From Achromobacter xylosoxidans (GTDB lineage Bacteria; Pseudomonadota; Gammaproteobacteria; Burkholderiales; Burkholderiaceae_B): a stretch of DNA of 64,000 nucleotides. Shown here piece after piece: positions 31,499 to 40,751 of the stretch (position 1 is its first letter; each line of letters starts with the position of its first letter). The translations under genes and the position numbers were made by a program. The notes beneath the pieces were generated by a model. That model was not told the origin of the DNA, made no database searches, and saw only the letters and a program-made list of their open reading frames with translations. The DNA lies in assembly GCF_014490035.1 (NCBI RefSeq), contig NZ_CP061008.1, forward strand, positions 5,642,001 to 5,706,000, read 5' to 3'.

Positions 31499-33070
31499 TC
31501 AGTCAACCTTGACCCAATCGGCAACGAGGCGATTGTCGGCACGGTGGATGACCGTGACGTTCTTGCGCATGGCCCAGGGAATGACCTGGTCGTGCAGCGG
31601 GATGTGGCCGAAGTCCTTGGCGTGCCCTTGCAGCACGGTGATGATGTCGGCATCGCGCTTGGCCGGATCGGTTTCCGTCTTGATCCGGTCGATGATGACG
31701 TCCAGTTCCTTGTTGCTGTAGTTGCCCAGGTTGTACATGCCGTCAGCGCCCTCGCCCTTGGTGCGGATCAGGTTCTGCAGCGTGTACATGGCGTCGAACG
31801 TGGGCACGCCCCAGCCGAACAGGTAGGCGCTGGTGTCGAACGACTGCACCTTGGGGAAATAGGTGGAACGCGGCATGGCGTTCATGGTGGCCTTGACGCC
31901 GACCTTGGCCCACATGCCGACGACCGCCTGACAGATGGCTTCGTCGTTGATGTAGCGGTTGTTCGGGCAGTCCAGCGTGAAGTTCAGCGTGCCGTCGTAG
32001 CCGGCTTCCTTCAGCAGGGCGCGGGACTTTTCCGGATCGTAAGGCACGCGCGCTTGCAGCTGCTGGGCCCAACCGTGCACCTGCGGCGCGATCATCGTGC
32101 CGGTGGGCGCGGACAGGCCGCGCATCACGGCGCGCTTGATGGCGTCCACGTCGATGGCGCGGTACAGCGCCTCGCGCACGCGGATGTCCTGGAACGGGTT
32201 CTTGCCCTTGATATTGGAGTACTGGAGTTCCGGACGCTTCTGGTCCAGGCCCAGGTAGATGGTGCGGTACTCGTTGCCTTCCACGACCTTGGCCGACTGG
32301 CGCAGGCGGTCCAGGTCCTGGGCGGCGGGATCCAGCACGAAGTCGATTTCGCCCGACAGCAGCGCCGCGGTGCGCGTGGCGTTCTGCTTGATCGGCGTGA
32401 ACACGACCTCGGTCACGTTGCCGACCTTGCCGCCCTTGTTCCACCAGTCCTTGTTTTCCTCGAACACCGTGCGCACGTCCACTTCGCGCGACTTCAGCTT
32501 GTAGGGGCCGGTGCCGTTGGTATTGCGCGCGGCGTAGGTCTCTTCCTTGTTGACGTAGTCCTGCGGCTTGGCGACGTTGTTCTTTTCCGACCAGGCCTTG
32601 TTCATGATGAACACGTTGGTCAGCTGGCGCAGCAGCACCGGATTGGGCGCCGAGGTTTCGATCTCGACCGTCAGGTCGTCGATCTTGCGCGCTTCCTTGA
32701 TGCCGGTGGTGTAGGCCTTGTAGTTCGAGGTGGGCGCCATGGCGCGGTGGATCGAGAACACCACGTCGTCGGCGGTAAAGGCGGCGCCGTCGTGGAACTT
32801 CACGCCGGGGCGCAGCTTGAAGCGGTACAGCGTGGGCGAAACCTGCTCCCATTCCGTCGCCAGGCGCGGGTTGACCTTGAAGGACTTGTCGTAGTCCACC
32901 AGCGGTTCGTAGACATAGCTGTTGGCGGCGATGGTCATGCCTTCGTTCTGCGAGTGCGGATCGAAGGTGAGGATGTCGCCCTGGGCGGCCCAGCGGAAGG
33001 TCTTGGCCTGCCCGATCGTGGGCACGGCAACGGCGGCGGCGATCGCGATAGCAATCAAAGTGCGGCGCAT
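31499..33070 (-). CDS. Peptide-family (SBP_bac_5) periplasmic binding protein
   Basis: A 523-residue secreted receptor. The signal peptide is MRRTLIAIAIAAAVAVPTIG with cleavage near GQA-K. Family 5 features include FRWAAQGDILTFDPHSQNEG near the N-terminus, RFKLRPGVKFHDGAAFTADD and the hinge-side region NTNGTGPYKLKS. The substrate could be a di- or oligopeptide, an opine or another small molecule; the family is broad. ATG 33070 starts the signal peptide; 22 further codons upstream do not look secretory. It is first in the leftward operon. Confidence 0.9.
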   Translation of the reverse strand: MRRTLIAIAIAAAVAVPTIGQAKTFRWAAQGDILTFDPHSQNEGMTIAANSYVYEPLVDYDKSFKVNPRLATEWEQVSPTLYRFKLRPGVKFHDGAAFTADDVVFSIHRAMAPTSNYKAYTTGIKEARKIDDLTVEIETSAPNPVLLRQLTNVFIMNKAWSEKNNVAKPQDYVNKEETYAARNTNGTGPYKLKSREVDVRTVFEENKDWWNKGGKVGNVTEVVFTPIKQNATRTAALLSGEIDFVLDPAAQDLDRLRQSAKVVEGNEYRTIYLGLDQKRPELQYSNIKGKNPFQDIRVREALYRAIDVDAIKRAVMRGLSAPTGTMIAPQVHGWAQQLQARVPYDPEKSRALLKEAGYDGTLNFTLDCPNNRYINDEAICQAVVGMWAKVGVKATMNAMPRSTYFPKVQSFDTSAYLFGWGVPTFDAMYTLQNLIRTKGEGADGMYNLGNYSNKELDVIIDRIKTETDPAKRDADIITVLQGHAKDFGHIPLHDQVIPWAMRKNVTVIHRADNRLVADWVKVD

Positions 33071-33259
33071 AGGTTCAACTCCTGACTGTAGTCTGAATAC
33101 CGGCGCGATATTGCCTAGCCGCAAGACCTCCGTCAATTGAGGGTTTATGCGTACCGTAGACGGTTTTCACAGAGGGAGAACCAATAGGGGACACATAAGC
33201 TTGTAACAAAATAATCGAAGTAAACAGTGTTGGGCATGCGGCCCGCCCCTGTCCCCCGT

Positions 33260-33757
33260 CTATTCCTCGTCCGGCGCCGACAATTCCAGCGGCACGTGCT
33301 CGGTCATCAGCACTTCCAGCATGTCGATCAGCATCGCGGCCCTTTCCTCGCCGAACGGGGCGAGCACTGCCTTCTGGTGCTGCAAGGCCTGTTCGCACAG
33401 CGCGGCGATCAGGTTGGTGCCCTTGGTCGTGATGCAGACCCGGGTCTGGCGCCGGTCCGCCCGCACGCCCGTGCGCGCCACCAGCCCTTCGGCCTCCATG
33501 CGCTGCACCACCTTGCTCAAGGTGGGCTGCTTGGTAATCGCCAGCACCGCCAGCGTGCCTATGGTTTCACCGGGACTGCCCTCCAGGCTGGCCAGCACCC
33601 GCCATTCGGTCACCGACAGGCCGGCCGCCTTTACCTGGAGATGGAATTCCGCCGAAATGCGCTGGCTGGCCTGCGCCAGCAGATAGGCCAGATAGCCATC
33701 GACGAAGCGACCTTTGTGCGCCGCCGCGTCCGTGTCCCGCTGCTTGTCCAACCGCAT
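33260..33757 (-). CDS. MarR-family repressor, probable regulator of the auxin-degradation operon
   Basis: A 165-residue winged-helix regulator. The recognition region is GTLAVLAITKQPTLSKVVQRME and the wing is RADRRQTRVCITTKG, typical MarR. It is divergent from the long catabolic operon starting at 34127. In iad-type indole-3-acetate loci a divergent MarR protein binds auxin and releases the operon (from memory of the Variovorax system, where it is called iadR). ATG 33757 (MRLDKQ) gives normal MarR length; the frame continues 33 codons upstream. An inverted repeat at 33941-33965 is a candidate operator. Confidence 0.85.
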   Translation of the reverse strand: MRLDKQRDTDAAAHKGRFVDGYLAYLLAQASQRISAEFHLQVKAAGLSVTEWRVLASLEGSPGETIGTLAVLAITKQPTLSKVVQRMEAEGLVARTGVRADRRQTRVCITTKGTNLIAALCEQALQHQKAVLAPFGEERAAMLIDMLEVLMTEHVPLELSAPDEE

Positions 33758-33940
33758 GTTGCTTTGCTCCCACGCACCGGAAACCAGGGCCGACGCGGCC
33801 CGACGAAATGCGCATTGCACCACGCTGGCGCAAACGCGCGCCATGATGTGCCGCAATGCTGTTGCGCAGCACAGGGTATACCCGGAATCGCAACCCGTTT
33901 TTGCACCACTACAGCGCCGGAACAGCGCTGCAAACTAGAG

Positions 33941-33965
33941 AACAACGAGTATATACGTCATTGTT
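33941..33965. promoter_or_regulatory. Candidate MarR operator (inverted repeat)
   Basis: AACAACGA (33941-33948) and TCATTGTT (33958-33965) match as an inverted repeat at seven of eight positions around GTATATACG, whose core GTATATAC is itself palindromic. It lies 45 bases upstream of the operon's -35 box, in the 369-base divergent region between the regulator and the operon. The rest of that region nearest the regulator shows no clear promoter. Confidence 0.5.
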
Positions 33966-34009
33966 TTAGCGTGATATTTTTTGTTTTCCATGAAATTTCA
34001 TCTTTTTTA

Positions 34010-34038
34010 TTGACAGCTAAAACGTTGACTCCTAAAGT
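34010..34038 (+). promoter_or_regulatory. Sigma-70 promoter of the catabolic operon
   Basis: A perfect -35 box TTGACA (34010-34015), 17-base spacer and -10 box TAAAGT (34033-34038), set in an unusually A/T-rich stretch (33,959-34,050). The start of transcription would be near 34045, about 82 bases ahead of the first ATG, which has the purine-rich site GAAGGAG 11 bases upstream. Confidence 0.75.
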
Positions 34039-34126
34039 ATTTTTAAGACGAGATTTCCCTGACGTGACGATGCTGCAAAGCAGCAACCATTGAGGACCCG
34101 CAGGCCGGGCCGCGAAGGAGTGCCAG

Positions 34127-36349
34127 ATGGCTGAAAGGTCTTTCAAGAAAGAAGTCCAGCAGTTGCGCATCGGCGCGGGCGAAGAGTTCCGCGGAGAAGG
34201 CATTCTTGCGGTCACCAAGGCCTTGCTGCAGTCCGGCGTGGGCTACGTCGCGGGCTATCAGGGTTCGCCGATCTCGCATCTGATGGACGTGCTGGCCGAC
34301 GCCAACGACATCCTCCAGGAACTGGGCGTGCACTTCGAGGCCAGCGCCTCCGAAGCCACCGCGGCGGCCACGCTGGCCGCCTCGGTCATGTATCCGATCC
34401 GCGGCGCGGTCACCTGGAAGTCCACCGTGGGCACCAACGTCGCGTCCGACGCGCTGGCCAACCTGGCTTCCGGAGGCGTCACCGGCGGCTCGCTGGTCAT
34501 CGTGGGCGAAGACTACGGCGAAGGTTCTTCCATCATGCAGGAACGCTCGCACGCGTTCGCCATGAAGTCGCAGATCTGGCTGCTGGATCCGCGCCCCAAT
34601 CTGGAAAGCATGGTCAAGGCGGTGGAAGACGGCTTCGAGCTCTCCGAAGCCAGCAAGACGCCCGTGATGCTGCAGCTGCGCATCCGCGGCTGCCACGTGC
34701 ACGGCCGCTTCATCGCCAAGGAAAACAAGCGTCCCGCCTTCTCGCTGGCGCAGGCGCTGGAAAGCCCGGCGCGCGACACCAGCCGCATCGTGCTGCCGCC
34801 TGCGTCCTTCCTGCATGAGCAGGAAAAGATCAAGGAACGCTGGCCCGCCGCCATCCGCTACATCAAGGAGCACAAGCTCAACGAGCACTTCGACGGCGAC
34901 CAGGACGATATCGGACTGATCCTGCAAGGCGGCCTCTACAACGGCGTCATCCGCGCCTTGCAACTGCTGGGCCTGGCCGACAATTTCGGCAACAGCCGCA
35001 TCCCGCTGTACGTCATGAACGTGACGTACCCGGTGATCGAGGACGAGGTCATCGATTTCTGCCGCGGCAAGCGCGCCGTGCTGCTGCTGGAAGAAGGCCA
35101 GCCGGACTACATCGAACAGAACCTGCACGCCGTGCTGCGCCGCGCCGGCATCGACACCAAGCTGTCCGGCAAGGACGTGCTGCCGATGGCGGGCGAATAC
35201 ACCACCCAGGTCATGCGCGACGGCCTGCGCGAATTCCTCAAGCGGCAGCGCCCGGAATCGCTGCAGACGCACCCCGCCGCCGCCGCCGACGCCCAGGCCG
35301 CGGCAAGCCAGCTCCAGATCACCGAAGTGGCGCGGCCCAAGCCCGCGCGTCCGGCCGAGCAGCCCATCACCTTCCACAAGCACGTCGAAGGCCTGGCGGC
35401 CGTGGTGCCGCCGCGGCCCGCGGGCTTCTGTACGGGCTGTCCGGAAAGGCCGATCTTCTCGGCCCTGACCCTGGCGCAGGAAACGCTGGGCCAGCACCAC
35501 ATCTCCTGCGACATCGGCTGCCACCTGTTCTCGATCCTGCCGCCGTTCAACCTGGGCGCCACCACCATGGGCTACGGCCTGGGCGCCTCCAGCGCGGCGG
35601 CCTTCAACGTGCCGGCCGCCAAGCGCCCCATCTCCATCATGGGCGACGGCGGCTTCTGGCATAACGGACTGTCCTCGGGCATCGGCAACGCGGTGTTCAA
35701 CAAGTACGACGGCGTCATCGTCATCGTCGACAACTTCTACGCCTCGGCCACGGGCGGGCAGGACATCCTGTCCTCGCGCGCCGAAAATCCGGACCGCTCC
35801 ACCAACAACCCCATCGACCAGGCCGTGCGCGGCGTGGGCGTGAAGTGGGTGCGCACGCTGGACCGCACCTATGACGTGGCCAAGGTGCGCGCCACCATCG
35901 AAGAGGCGCTGACCACCGACATCAAGGGTCCCAAGGTCATCATCGCGCAATCGGAATGCATGCTGAACAAGCAGCGCCGCATCAAGCCGCTGTTCAACAA
36001 GGCGGTGAAGGAAGGCAAGCGGGTGGTAAAGGAACGCTTCGGCGTGGACCCCGACGTCTGCACCGGCGACCACGCCTGCATCCGCCTGTCGGGCTGTCCG
36101 TCGCTGACGGTCAAGGACAGCGGCGACCCCTTGAAGGAAGATCCGGTGGCGCACGTGGAAAGCAGCTGCGTGGGCTGCGGCAACTGCGGCGAAGTCGCCC
36201 ATGCCGCGGTGCTCTGCCCGTCCTTCTACCGCGCCGACATCGTCCACAACCCGACCGGCCGCGACCGTTTCCTGGCGCGCATGCGCACCGCCGTCATCGG
36301 CTTCCTGCAACGGCGCCGCGCCGCGCGCCTGGCCCACCACGCCCTCTGA
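34127..36349 (+). CDS. Indolepyruvate:ferredoxin oxidoreductase-like alpha subunit
   Basis: A 740-residue TPP-dependent 2-oxoacid oxidoreductase subunit of the IorA type. The N-terminal pyrimidine-binding half has GVGYVAGYQGSPISHLMDVL. The TPP motif is MGDGGFWHNGLSSGIGNAVF ending in VDN, and GFCTGCPERPIF and SCDIGCHLFS supply cysteines around the cofactor. At the C-terminus two cysteine groups replace the usual ferredoxin domain: CTGDHACIRLSGC (second Cys of CxxCxxC is Asp) and CVGCGNC...LCP. It is first in the operon. Here the likely substrate is 2-aminophenylglyoxylate (isatinate) rather than indolepyruvate, giving anthraniloyl-CoA or anthranilate; this is inference from the pathway. Confidence 0.88.
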   Translation: MAERSFKKEVQQLRIGAGEEFRGEGILAVTKALLQSGVGYVAGYQGSPISHLMDVLADANDILQELGVHFEASASEATAAATLAASVMYPIRGAVTWKSTVGTNVASDALANLASGGVTGGSLVIVGEDYGEGSSIMQERSHAFAMKSQIWLLDPRPNLESMVKAVEDGFELSEASKTPVMLQLRIRGCHVHGRFIAKENKRPAFSLAQALESPARDTSRIVLPPASFLHEQEKIKERWPAAIRYIKEHKLNEHFDGDQDDIGLILQGGLYNGVIRALQLLGLADNFGNSRIPLYVMNVTYPVIEDEVIDFCRGKRAVLLLEEGQPDYIEQNLHAVLRRAGIDTKLSGKDVLPMAGEYTTQVMRDGLREFLKRQRPESLQTHPAAAADAQAAASQLQITEVARPKPARPAEQPITFHKHVEGLAAVVPPRPAGFCTGCPERPIFSALTLAQETLGQHHISCDIGCHLFSILPPFNLGATTMGYGLGASSAAAFNVPAAKRPISIMGDGGFWHNGLSSGIGNAVFNKYDGVIVIVDNFYASATGGQDILSSRAENPDRSTNNPIDQAVRGVGVKWVRTLDRTYDVAKVRATIEEALTTDIKGPKVIIAQSECMLNKQRRIKPLFNKAVKEGKRVVKERFGVDPDVCTGDHACIRLSGCPSLTVKDSGDPLKEDPVAHVESSCVGCGNCGEVAHAAVLCPSFYRADIVHNPTGRDRFLARMRTAVIGFLQRRRAARLAHHAL

Positions 36350-36362
36350 GGATTCCAGTTCC

Positions 36363-37907
36363 ATGAACCCGGCCGCTATGCAACAAGCCAATCCGATCAA
36401 GATCGCCATCCTGGCCATGGGCGGCCAGGGCGGCGGCGTGCTGGCCGACTGGATCGTCGACATGGCCGAGCACGCCGGCTGGTGGGCCCAGACCACCTCG
36501 GTGCCGGGCGTGGCCCAGCGCACCGGCGCCACCATCTACTACCTGGAACTGCTGCCCGAAGCCGAAGTGCAGCGCGCCGGACGGCAACCCGCGCTGGCGC
36601 TGATGCCCACCCCGGGCGACGTCGACCTGGTGGTCGCCGCAGAACTGATGGAAGGCGGCCGCGCCATCCAGCGCGGACTGGTCACGCCGGAACGCACCGT
36701 GCTGCTGACTTCTTCGCACCGCAGCTACGCCGTCAGCGAAAAATCCGCGCCCGGCAACGGCATCGCCGATCCCAACAAGGTGCTGGAAGCGGGCCGCGCC
36801 GCGGCCAAACGCTTCCTCTGCTTCGACCTGCAGGATCTGGCCGACCGCGCCGGCAGCGTCATCAGCGCCAGCCTGTTCGGCGCGGTGGCCGGCAGCGGCG
36901 CCCTGCCCTTCTCGCGCGACGACTTCGAAGCCACGGTGCGGCGCGCCGGCCTGGGCGTGGAAGCCAGCCTGCGCGCCTTCGCGCTGGGCTACGAGTCCGC
37001 CGACCAGGCGCCCGCGCAGCCGGCTCCCATCGATCTGGCGCGGCCGGTGCCGGCCGTGCCGGAACGCGCCGCCAGCCCCAAGGCGCAGGCCCTGCTGGAC
37101 ACGATCAAGCGCGACTTTCCCGCCTGTGCGCAGCCCATGCTGGCCGCGGGCACGCGCCGCCAGATCGAATTCCAGGACCTGGCCTATGCCGCCGAGTACC
37201 TGCGCCACATGAAGGCCATCCGCGACCTGGACGCCGCGCATGGCGGCGAGGCCCGGCAATGGGCGCTGACCTGTGCCGCCGCGCGCTACGTGGCCACGGC
37301 CATGGCCTACGACGACGTGATCCGCGTCGCCGACCTGAAGACCCGCGCCACGCGTTTCGACCGCGTGCGCCAGGAAGTCGGCGCGCGTCCGGACCAACTG
37401 GTCTACACCACGGAATTCATGCACCCGCGCCTGGAAGAAATCTGCGGCACGTTGCCGGCGGGCCTGGGCCGCTGGCTCGAAGGCTCCAAGGCCTTCGGCG
37501 GCTTCGTCGAACGCCGCCTGGGCCACGGCCGCCGCATGCAGAGCGGCACGCTGGGCGGATTCCTGATGCTTTACACCCTGGCGGGCATGCGGCGCTTCCG
37601 CCGCAGCACGCTGCGCCATCAGACCGAGGCCGCCGGCCTCGCGCAATGGCTGGACCTGATCGCCCGCCTGGCCCCGCGCGACTACGCGCTGGCCGTCGAA
37701 ATCGTCAATTGCCGCCGCCTGGTCAAGGGCTATAGCGACACCCACGTGCGCGGCGGCGGCAAGTACCGCCAGCTGATCGCCGCGGCGGAACAACTGGCCG
37801 GCCGGCCCGACGCCGCCGAGACGCTGCGTTCGCTGCGCGAAACCGCGCTGGCCAACGAAAAATGCGGCCCCATGGAACGCCAGCTGGCTGAAAAGCTGGC
37901 GGCCTGA
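36363..37907 (+). CDS. Indolepyruvate oxidoreductase beta-family subunit with DUF6537-like C-terminus
   Basis: A 514-residue partner of the alpha subunit. The first 200 residues are the POR-gamma/IorB domain, starting IKIAILAMGGQGGGVLADWI and containing TTSVPGVAQRTGATIYYLEL. The remaining 300 residues form the extra domain found in long IorB proteins (KRDFPACAQPMLAAGTRRQ, then DDVIRVADLKTRATRFDRVR). The start at ATG 36363 lies 13 bases after the alpha stop; a second ATG 15 bases on is possible. Together the pair makes an acyl-CoA or acid from a 2-oxoacid. Confidence 0.86.
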   Translation: MNPAAMQQANPIKIAILAMGGQGGGVLADWIVDMAEHAGWWAQTTSVPGVAQRTGATIYYLELLPEAEVQRAGRQPALALMPTPGDVDLVVAAELMEGGRAIQRGLVTPERTVLLTSSHRSYAVSEKSAPGNGIADPNKVLEAGRAAAKRFLCFDLQDLADRAGSVISASLFGAVAGSGALPFSRDDFEATVRRAGLGVEASLRAFALGYESADQAPAQPAPIDLARPVPAVPERAASPKAQALLDTIKRDFPACAQPMLAAGTRRQIEFQDLAYAAEYLRHMKAIRDLDAAHGGEARQWALTCAAARYVATAMAYDDVIRVADLKTRATRFDRVRQEVGARPDQLVYTTEFMHPRLEEICGTLPAGLGRWLEGSKAFGGFVERRLGHGRRMQSGTLGGFLMLYTLAGMRRFRRSTLRHQTEAAGLAQWLDLIARLAPRDYALAVEIVNCRRLVKGYSDTHVRGGGKYRQLIAAAEQLAGRPDAAETLRSLRETALANEKCGPMERQLAEKLAA

Positions 37908-37933
37908 GACAAGCAAAGATAGGGACAAACGCC

Positions 37934-38911
37934 GTGCAGACACTGAAACTCATCGTCCGGGAAGTCCGGCAGGAATCGCCGCTGATCCGCTCGTTCCGGC
38001 TGGCGCGCGAGGACGCCGGCCCCCTGCCCGCCTTCGGACCGGGCGCGCACCTGAAGGTGACGGTGCCGGGCCTGCGCGAGCCGCGCTGCTATTCGCTGGT
38101 GCAGTTGGCGCCGGAAGCCGGCAAGTTCGCCCAGCCCGCGGAATACCGGCTCGGCGTGCGCCTGGAGGAAACCAGCCAGGGCGGCTCGCGCCACATGCAT
38201 GCGCTGGCCGAGGGCGACACGCTCACGGTCGAAGGCCCGAAGAACGATTTCCCGCTGCACGAATCGCCTGCCGGCGACGAACCCGTGGTGCTGATCGCGG
38301 GCGGCATCGGCATCACGCCGGTGGCCTCCATGGCCGCCGCGCTCAAGGCCGCGGGCCGCGCCTTCCATTTGCATTACTGCGGCCGCAGCAAGGACCAGCT
38401 GGCCTTCCTGCCCGAACTGCAGGCCCTGGCCGGCGATGACCTGAGCCTGCACGCCGACGACGATCCTTCCTGCCGCTTCGACCTGCAGGCTCTGCTGGCC
38501 GCGTCATCGCCGCGCCAGCACCTGTACGTCTGCGGCCCCAAGGGCCTGATCGACGCGGTCATCCAGGGCGCGCACGCGCGCCACTGGCCCGACGCCCATA
38601 TCCATTTCGAACTCTTCGCCACCGCCGCGCCGCAGGCCGGCGACCAGCCCTTCGAAGTCGAGCTGCGCCAGTCCGGCCGGGTGCTGACCATCCCCGCCGA
38701 CAAGACCATCATCGACGTCATGGAAGAAGAAGGCTGCGACCCGATGTACGACTGCAAGCGCGGCGAATGCGGCGTCTGCCAGGCCACCGTGCTGGAAGGC
38801 GAACCCGACCACCGCGACTACTACCTCTCGGACACCGAGAAGGCCAGCGGCAAGATCATCCAGATCTGCATCTCGCGCGCGAAATCGGCGCGCCTGGTGC
38901 TGGACCTGTAG
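37934..38911 (+). CDS. Phthalate-dioxygenase-reductase-type flavin/2Fe-2S reductase for the Rieske enzyme
   Basis: A 325-residue electron-transfer protein. The order is a flavin-binding domain (RCYSLVQLAP), an NAD-binding domain (LIAGGIGITPVASMAAA, then YVCGPKGLIDAV) and a C-terminal plant-type ferredoxin domain with CKRGECGVC and a final Cys in QICISR. It passes electrons from NAD(P)H to the Rieske dioxygenase encoded next. The start is GTG 37934, 26 bases after the previous stop. In the Variovorax iad locus the reductase precedes iadDE in the same way. Confidence 0.9.
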   Translation: MQTLKLIVREVRQESPLIRSFRLAREDAGPLPAFGPGAHLKVTVPGLREPRCYSLVQLAPEAGKFAQPAEYRLGVRLEETSQGGSRHMHALAEGDTLTVEGPKNDFPLHESPAGDEPVVLIAGGIGITPVASMAAALKAAGRAFHLHYCGRSKDQLAFLPELQALAGDDLSLHADDDPSCRFDLQALLAASSPRQHLYVCGPKGLIDAVIQGAHARHWPDAHIHFELFATAAPQAGDQPFEVELRQSGRVLTIPADKTIIDVMEEEGCDPMYDCKRGECGVCQATVLEGEPDHRDYYLSDTEKASGKIIQICISRAKSARLVLDL

Positions 38912-38934
38912 CCCCGACGCAAGGAAGCGCCATC

Positions 38935-40254
38935 ATGGCCAAATACCGCGACAACCCCGACGCCATCCGCGCCCTGCTGCGCGACACCGAGGTGCACAAG
39001 GACCTGTTCATCGACCAGGAGCTGTTCGAGCTGGAGATGGAGCGCCTGTACGCCAACACCTGGGTCTACGTCGGCCACGACAGCCAGGTTCCCAATCCGG
39101 GCGACTACATCACCACCACGGTGGGCAACCAGCCGGTGGTGATGGTGCGCCACAGCGACCGCACGGTGCGGGTGCTGCACAACCGCTGCCCGCACAAGGG
39201 CACCATGGTGGCGGGCGACGCCTGCGGCAACACCGGCAAGTTCTTCCGCTGCCCCTATCACGCCTGGACCTTCAAGACCGACGGCAGCCTGCTGTCCATC
39301 CCCCTGAAGAAGGGCTACGAGAACACCGGCCTGGAAAACTGCGAAGCGAGCCAGGGCATGGCCGCCGTGAAGGACGTGAAGAACCATCGCGGCTTCGTGT
39401 TCTGCCGCCTGAACCCGGAAGGCCAGTCCTTCGAGGACTTCTTCGGCGAGTCCCTGTCCACCCTGGACAACATGGTGGACCGCTCGCCCGAAGGCCGGCT
39501 GGAAGTCGCCGGCGGCGTGCTGCGCTACATGCACCGCTGCAACTGGAAGATGCTGGTCGACAACCAGACCGACACCTGCCACCCGATGGTGGCGCACGAG
39601 TCCTCGGCAGGCACCGCCGTGAAGGTCTGGGAACAGGCGCCGGAAGGCACGCCCAAGCCCATGGCCGTCGAGTTGTTCGCGCCCTTCATCTCGCCTTACG
39701 AGTTCTTCGAGAACATGGGCATCCGCGTGTGGGAGAACGGCCACGGCCATACCGGCGTGTCGGACTCCATCCATGCCTCGTATTCCGGCATTCCGGGCTA
39801 CTGGGACTCCATGGTGGCGGCCTACGGCGAGGACCGCGCCAAGCAGATCCTGGGCGACGTGCGCCACAACACCGTGTATTTCCCCAACATCATGGTCAAG
39901 GGCCCGATCCAGACGCTGCGCGTGTTCAAGCCGATCGCCGCCGACCGCACGTTGGTGGAGTCCTGGACCTTCCGCCTGGTGGGCGCGCCCGACCTGCTGC
40001 TGGAGCGCACGCTCATGTACAACCGCCTCATCAACGCGCCGACCTCGGTGGTCGGGCACGACGACCTGGAAATGTACGAGCGCGCCCAGGACGGCCTGCA
40101 ATCGCGGGCGCGGGACTGGGTCAACGTGGGCCGGCTGTACTCGCCCGACGAGGTCGGCCAGAAGAACGTCGCCACCAATGGCACCAATGAATGGCAGATG
40201 CGCAACCAGTACCGCGCATGGGGCCGCTACATGACCGGAGCGGAGTCGGTATGA
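38935..40254 (+). CDS. iadD: Rieske non-haem dioxygenase large subunit, IAA dioxygenase-like
   Basis: A 439-residue catalytic subunit. The Rieske 2Fe-2S ligands are Cys85-His87 and Cys106-His109 (NRCPHKG and CPYHAWTF). The mononuclear iron ligands His216 and His221, with bridging Asp213, sit in DNQTDTCHPMVAH. The gene overlaps the small-subunit gene by four bases. With its place behind a reductase and opposite a MarR gene it matches iadD, whose product with iadE turns indole-3-acetate into dioxindole-3-acetate. Benzoate- and anthranilate-type dioxygenases are alternatives if the locus has drifted. Confidence 0.85.
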   Translation: MAKYRDNPDAIRALLRDTEVHKDLFIDQELFELEMERLYANTWVYVGHDSQVPNPGDYITTTVGNQPVVMVRHSDRTVRVLHNRCPHKGTMVAGDACGNTGKFFRCPYHAWTFKTDGSLLSIPLKKGYENTGLENCEASQGMAAVKDVKNHRGFVFCRLNPEGQSFEDFFGESLSTLDNMVDRSPEGRLEVAGGVLRYMHRCNWKMLVDNQTDTCHPMVAHESSAGTAVKVWEQAPEGTPKPMAVELFAPFISPYEFFENMGIRVWENGHGHTGVSDSIHASYSGIPGYWDSMVAAYGEDRAKQILGDVRHNTVYFPNIMVKGPIQTLRVFKPIAADRTLVESWTFRLVGAPDLLLERTLMYNRLINAPTSVVGHDDLEMYERAQDGLQSRARDWVNVGRLYSPDEVGQKNVATNGTNEWQMRNQYRAWGRYMTGAESV

Positions 40255-40742
40255 GCGCAAGCGACCGCGAGTTGATCGATTTTGTCTACGCCGAGGCGCG
40301 CATGCTGGACGAGCTGCGCTTCGAGGACTGGCTGAACCTGTACACCGAAGACGGCTATTACTGGATGCCGCTGGCCCATGGCCAGACCGATCCCAAGCTG
40401 CACGCCTCGCTCATGTACGAAGACAAGCTGCTGCTGCGCGTGCGCGTCGAGCGCCTGGCCGGCCAGCGCACGTTCTCGCAACAGCCCAAGAGCCGCTGCC
40501 ATCACCTGCTGCAGGCGCCCATGGTGGAACACGGCCATCCCGATGCCGCCCCCGCCGAAGGCCGCCACGTGGTGCGCACCGCCTTTCATTACGTCGAGAC
40601 GCGGCAGGACGCGCAGACGCTGTACGCGGGCTGGGCCACCCACCATCTGGTGGAGCGGGACGGCGCGCTGCGCATCCGGCTCAAGCGCGTGGACCTCGTC
40701 AACTGCGACGCGGCCTTCGGCAATATCCAATTGTTCATGTAG
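40251..40742 (+). CDS. iadE: Ring-hydroxylating dioxygenase small subunit, IAA dioxygenase-like
   Basis: A 163-residue beta subunit of the NTF2-like fold with the family start DRELIDFVYAEARMLDELRF and LYTEDGYYWMPL. It forms the structural core of an alpha3-beta3 enzyme with the preceding gene, which it overlaps by four bases (ATGA). The Variovorax iadDE pair is reported as sufficient for IAA degradation (from memory). Confidence 0.85.
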   Translation: MSASDRELIDFVYAEARMLDELRFEDWLNLYTEDGYYWMPLAHGQTDPKLHASLMYEDKLLLRVRVERLAGQRTFSQQPKSRCHHLLQAPMVEHGHPDAAPAEGRHVVRTAFHYVETRQDAQTLYAGWATHHLVERDGALRIRLKRVDLVNCDAAFGNIQLFM

Positions 40743-40751
40743 GAGCGGCTT

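Noticed and set aside
34043..36535. Long minus-strand open frame of about 830 codons across the IorA-like gene
   Set aside because: It is the antisense of a well-supported TPP enzyme; composition is typical of GC-rich antisense frames and no domain is visible.
36363..37907. IorB-like protein as a fused unrelated enzyme
   Set aside because: The C-terminal 300 residues are the known extra domain of long IorB proteins, so no novel fusion.
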